The notes under the pieces are model-generated. The model was not told where the DNA came from, did not search any database, and saw nothing but the letters and a program-made list of their open reading frames with translations. A program made the position numbers and the translations under genes. A stretch of DNA of 6,482 nt from Clostridia bacterium (GTDB lineage: Bacteria > Bacillota_A > Clostridia > Oscillospirales > CAG-272). The stretch spans positions 1-6,482 of the forward strand of contig JAFVXC010000047.1 in the NCBI GenBank assembly GCA_017501345.1, in the 5' to 3' direction. How positions within the stretch are numbered: position 1 is the first letter of the stretch; every line of letters begins with the position of its first letter. Below are positions 6,431 through 6,482 of the stretch, piece after piece.

Positions 6431-6435
6431 AAAAT
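6408..6435 (+). promoter_or_regulatory. Promoter-like pair ahead of tRNA-Ser at 6442
   Basis: TTGAAT (6408-6413) and TAAAAT (6430-6435) are spaced by 16 bp. The -10 ends 6 nt before GGAGAGA, so transcription would start at the mature tRNA 5' end with almost no leader. The same TAAAAT-to-tRNA distance occurs in the 102-bp repeats, although the rest of the sequence differs. Confidence 0.5.
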
Positions 6436-6441
6436 AAACAC

Positions 6442-6482
6442 GGAGAGATATCGAAGTGGTCATAACGGGGCGCACTCGAAAT
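6442..6482 (+). tRNA. tRNA-Ser(CGA), 3' part beyond window
   Basis: It starts with acceptor strand GGAGAGA, T8-A9, D-arm TCG/CGG with GTGG and TCATAA in the loop, then the 5' anticodon stem GCGCA and loop CTCGAAA with anticodon CGA. The window ends one base into the 3' anticodon stem, so completeness cannot be seen. It shares 39 of 41 bases with the broken copy at 6251-6291. It may be the intact gene or another truncated copy; the deciding bases would be TGCGY straight after the loop and a GGTTCGAATCC T-arm. Confidence 0.65.

Larger units (their letters stand above)
6292..6441. other. 150-bp segment between two tRNA-Ser 5' halves
   Basis: No protein gene is seen. The segment contains an imperfect hairpin around CCCTT/AAGGG (about 6322-6345). 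It also has a direct repeat GTTCTCTCC at 6375-6383 and 6388-6396, whose TCTCTCC is complementary to the tRNA acceptor strand GGAGAGA. A larger inverted repeat (6374-6392 with 6415-6430) closes the segment. It starts exactly at the break in one tRNA copy and ends at the first base of the next, as expected for the remnant of an inserted element or a small cassette. That origin is inference. Confidence 0.4.

Noticed and set aside
6047..6482. CRISPR array
   Set aside because: The period is 102 bp with identical whole units rather than short repeats separating unique spacers, and no cas gene is present.

Overview
The window holds the end of a peptide-import ABC transporter operon followed by a gene-free region with unusual tRNA-derived repeats. 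Strong AGGAGG-type ribosome binding sites, a long OppC, a consensus -35/-10 promoter and intermediate base composition suggest a Firmicute, most likely an anaerobic clostridial (gut-type) bacterium. This assignment is an inference from style, because no marker gene is present.

From 2 to 5800 five genes run on the + strand in the order oppB (5' end outside the window), oppC, oppD, oppF, oppA. OppB and OppC form the membrane channel. OppD and OppF are the two ATPases, and both carry complete nucleotide-binding motifs. The last gene encodes the lipid-anchored binding protein. oppB-oppC and oppC-oppD are separated by 14 and 19 bp, and oppD-oppF overlap by 8 bp. A 104-bp gap precedes oppA.

The oppA product is the main discovery candidate. 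Its segments are in circularly permuted order. The lipoprotein signal is followed directly by what is normally the C-terminal third of OppA, including the R-x8-R-x2-W-x2-D ligand-contact pattern. The normal N-terminal two thirds comes next, and the protein stops where the normal C-terminal third would begin. Each canonical segment is present once, in one open frame.

From 5801 to 6482 there is no protein gene. The stretch holds a strong GC-rich hairpin after oppA, a 12-bp palindrome, an AT-rich dyad over a consensus promoter (5987-6015), a hairpin at the predicted transcript start, and two 102-bp tandem repeats differing at one base. Each repeat begins with the first 25 nt of a tRNA-Ser. A 41-nt broken 5' half of tRNA-Ser(CGA) follows, then a 150-bp segment, then the start of another tRNA-Ser(CGA) that runs off the window. 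Every copy after the first has its own -35/-10-like pair ending 6-7 nt before it, so the module looks like 'promoter plus tRNA 5' half'. This may be a scar of integration at a tRNA anticodon loop, or a tRNA-derived repeat family.
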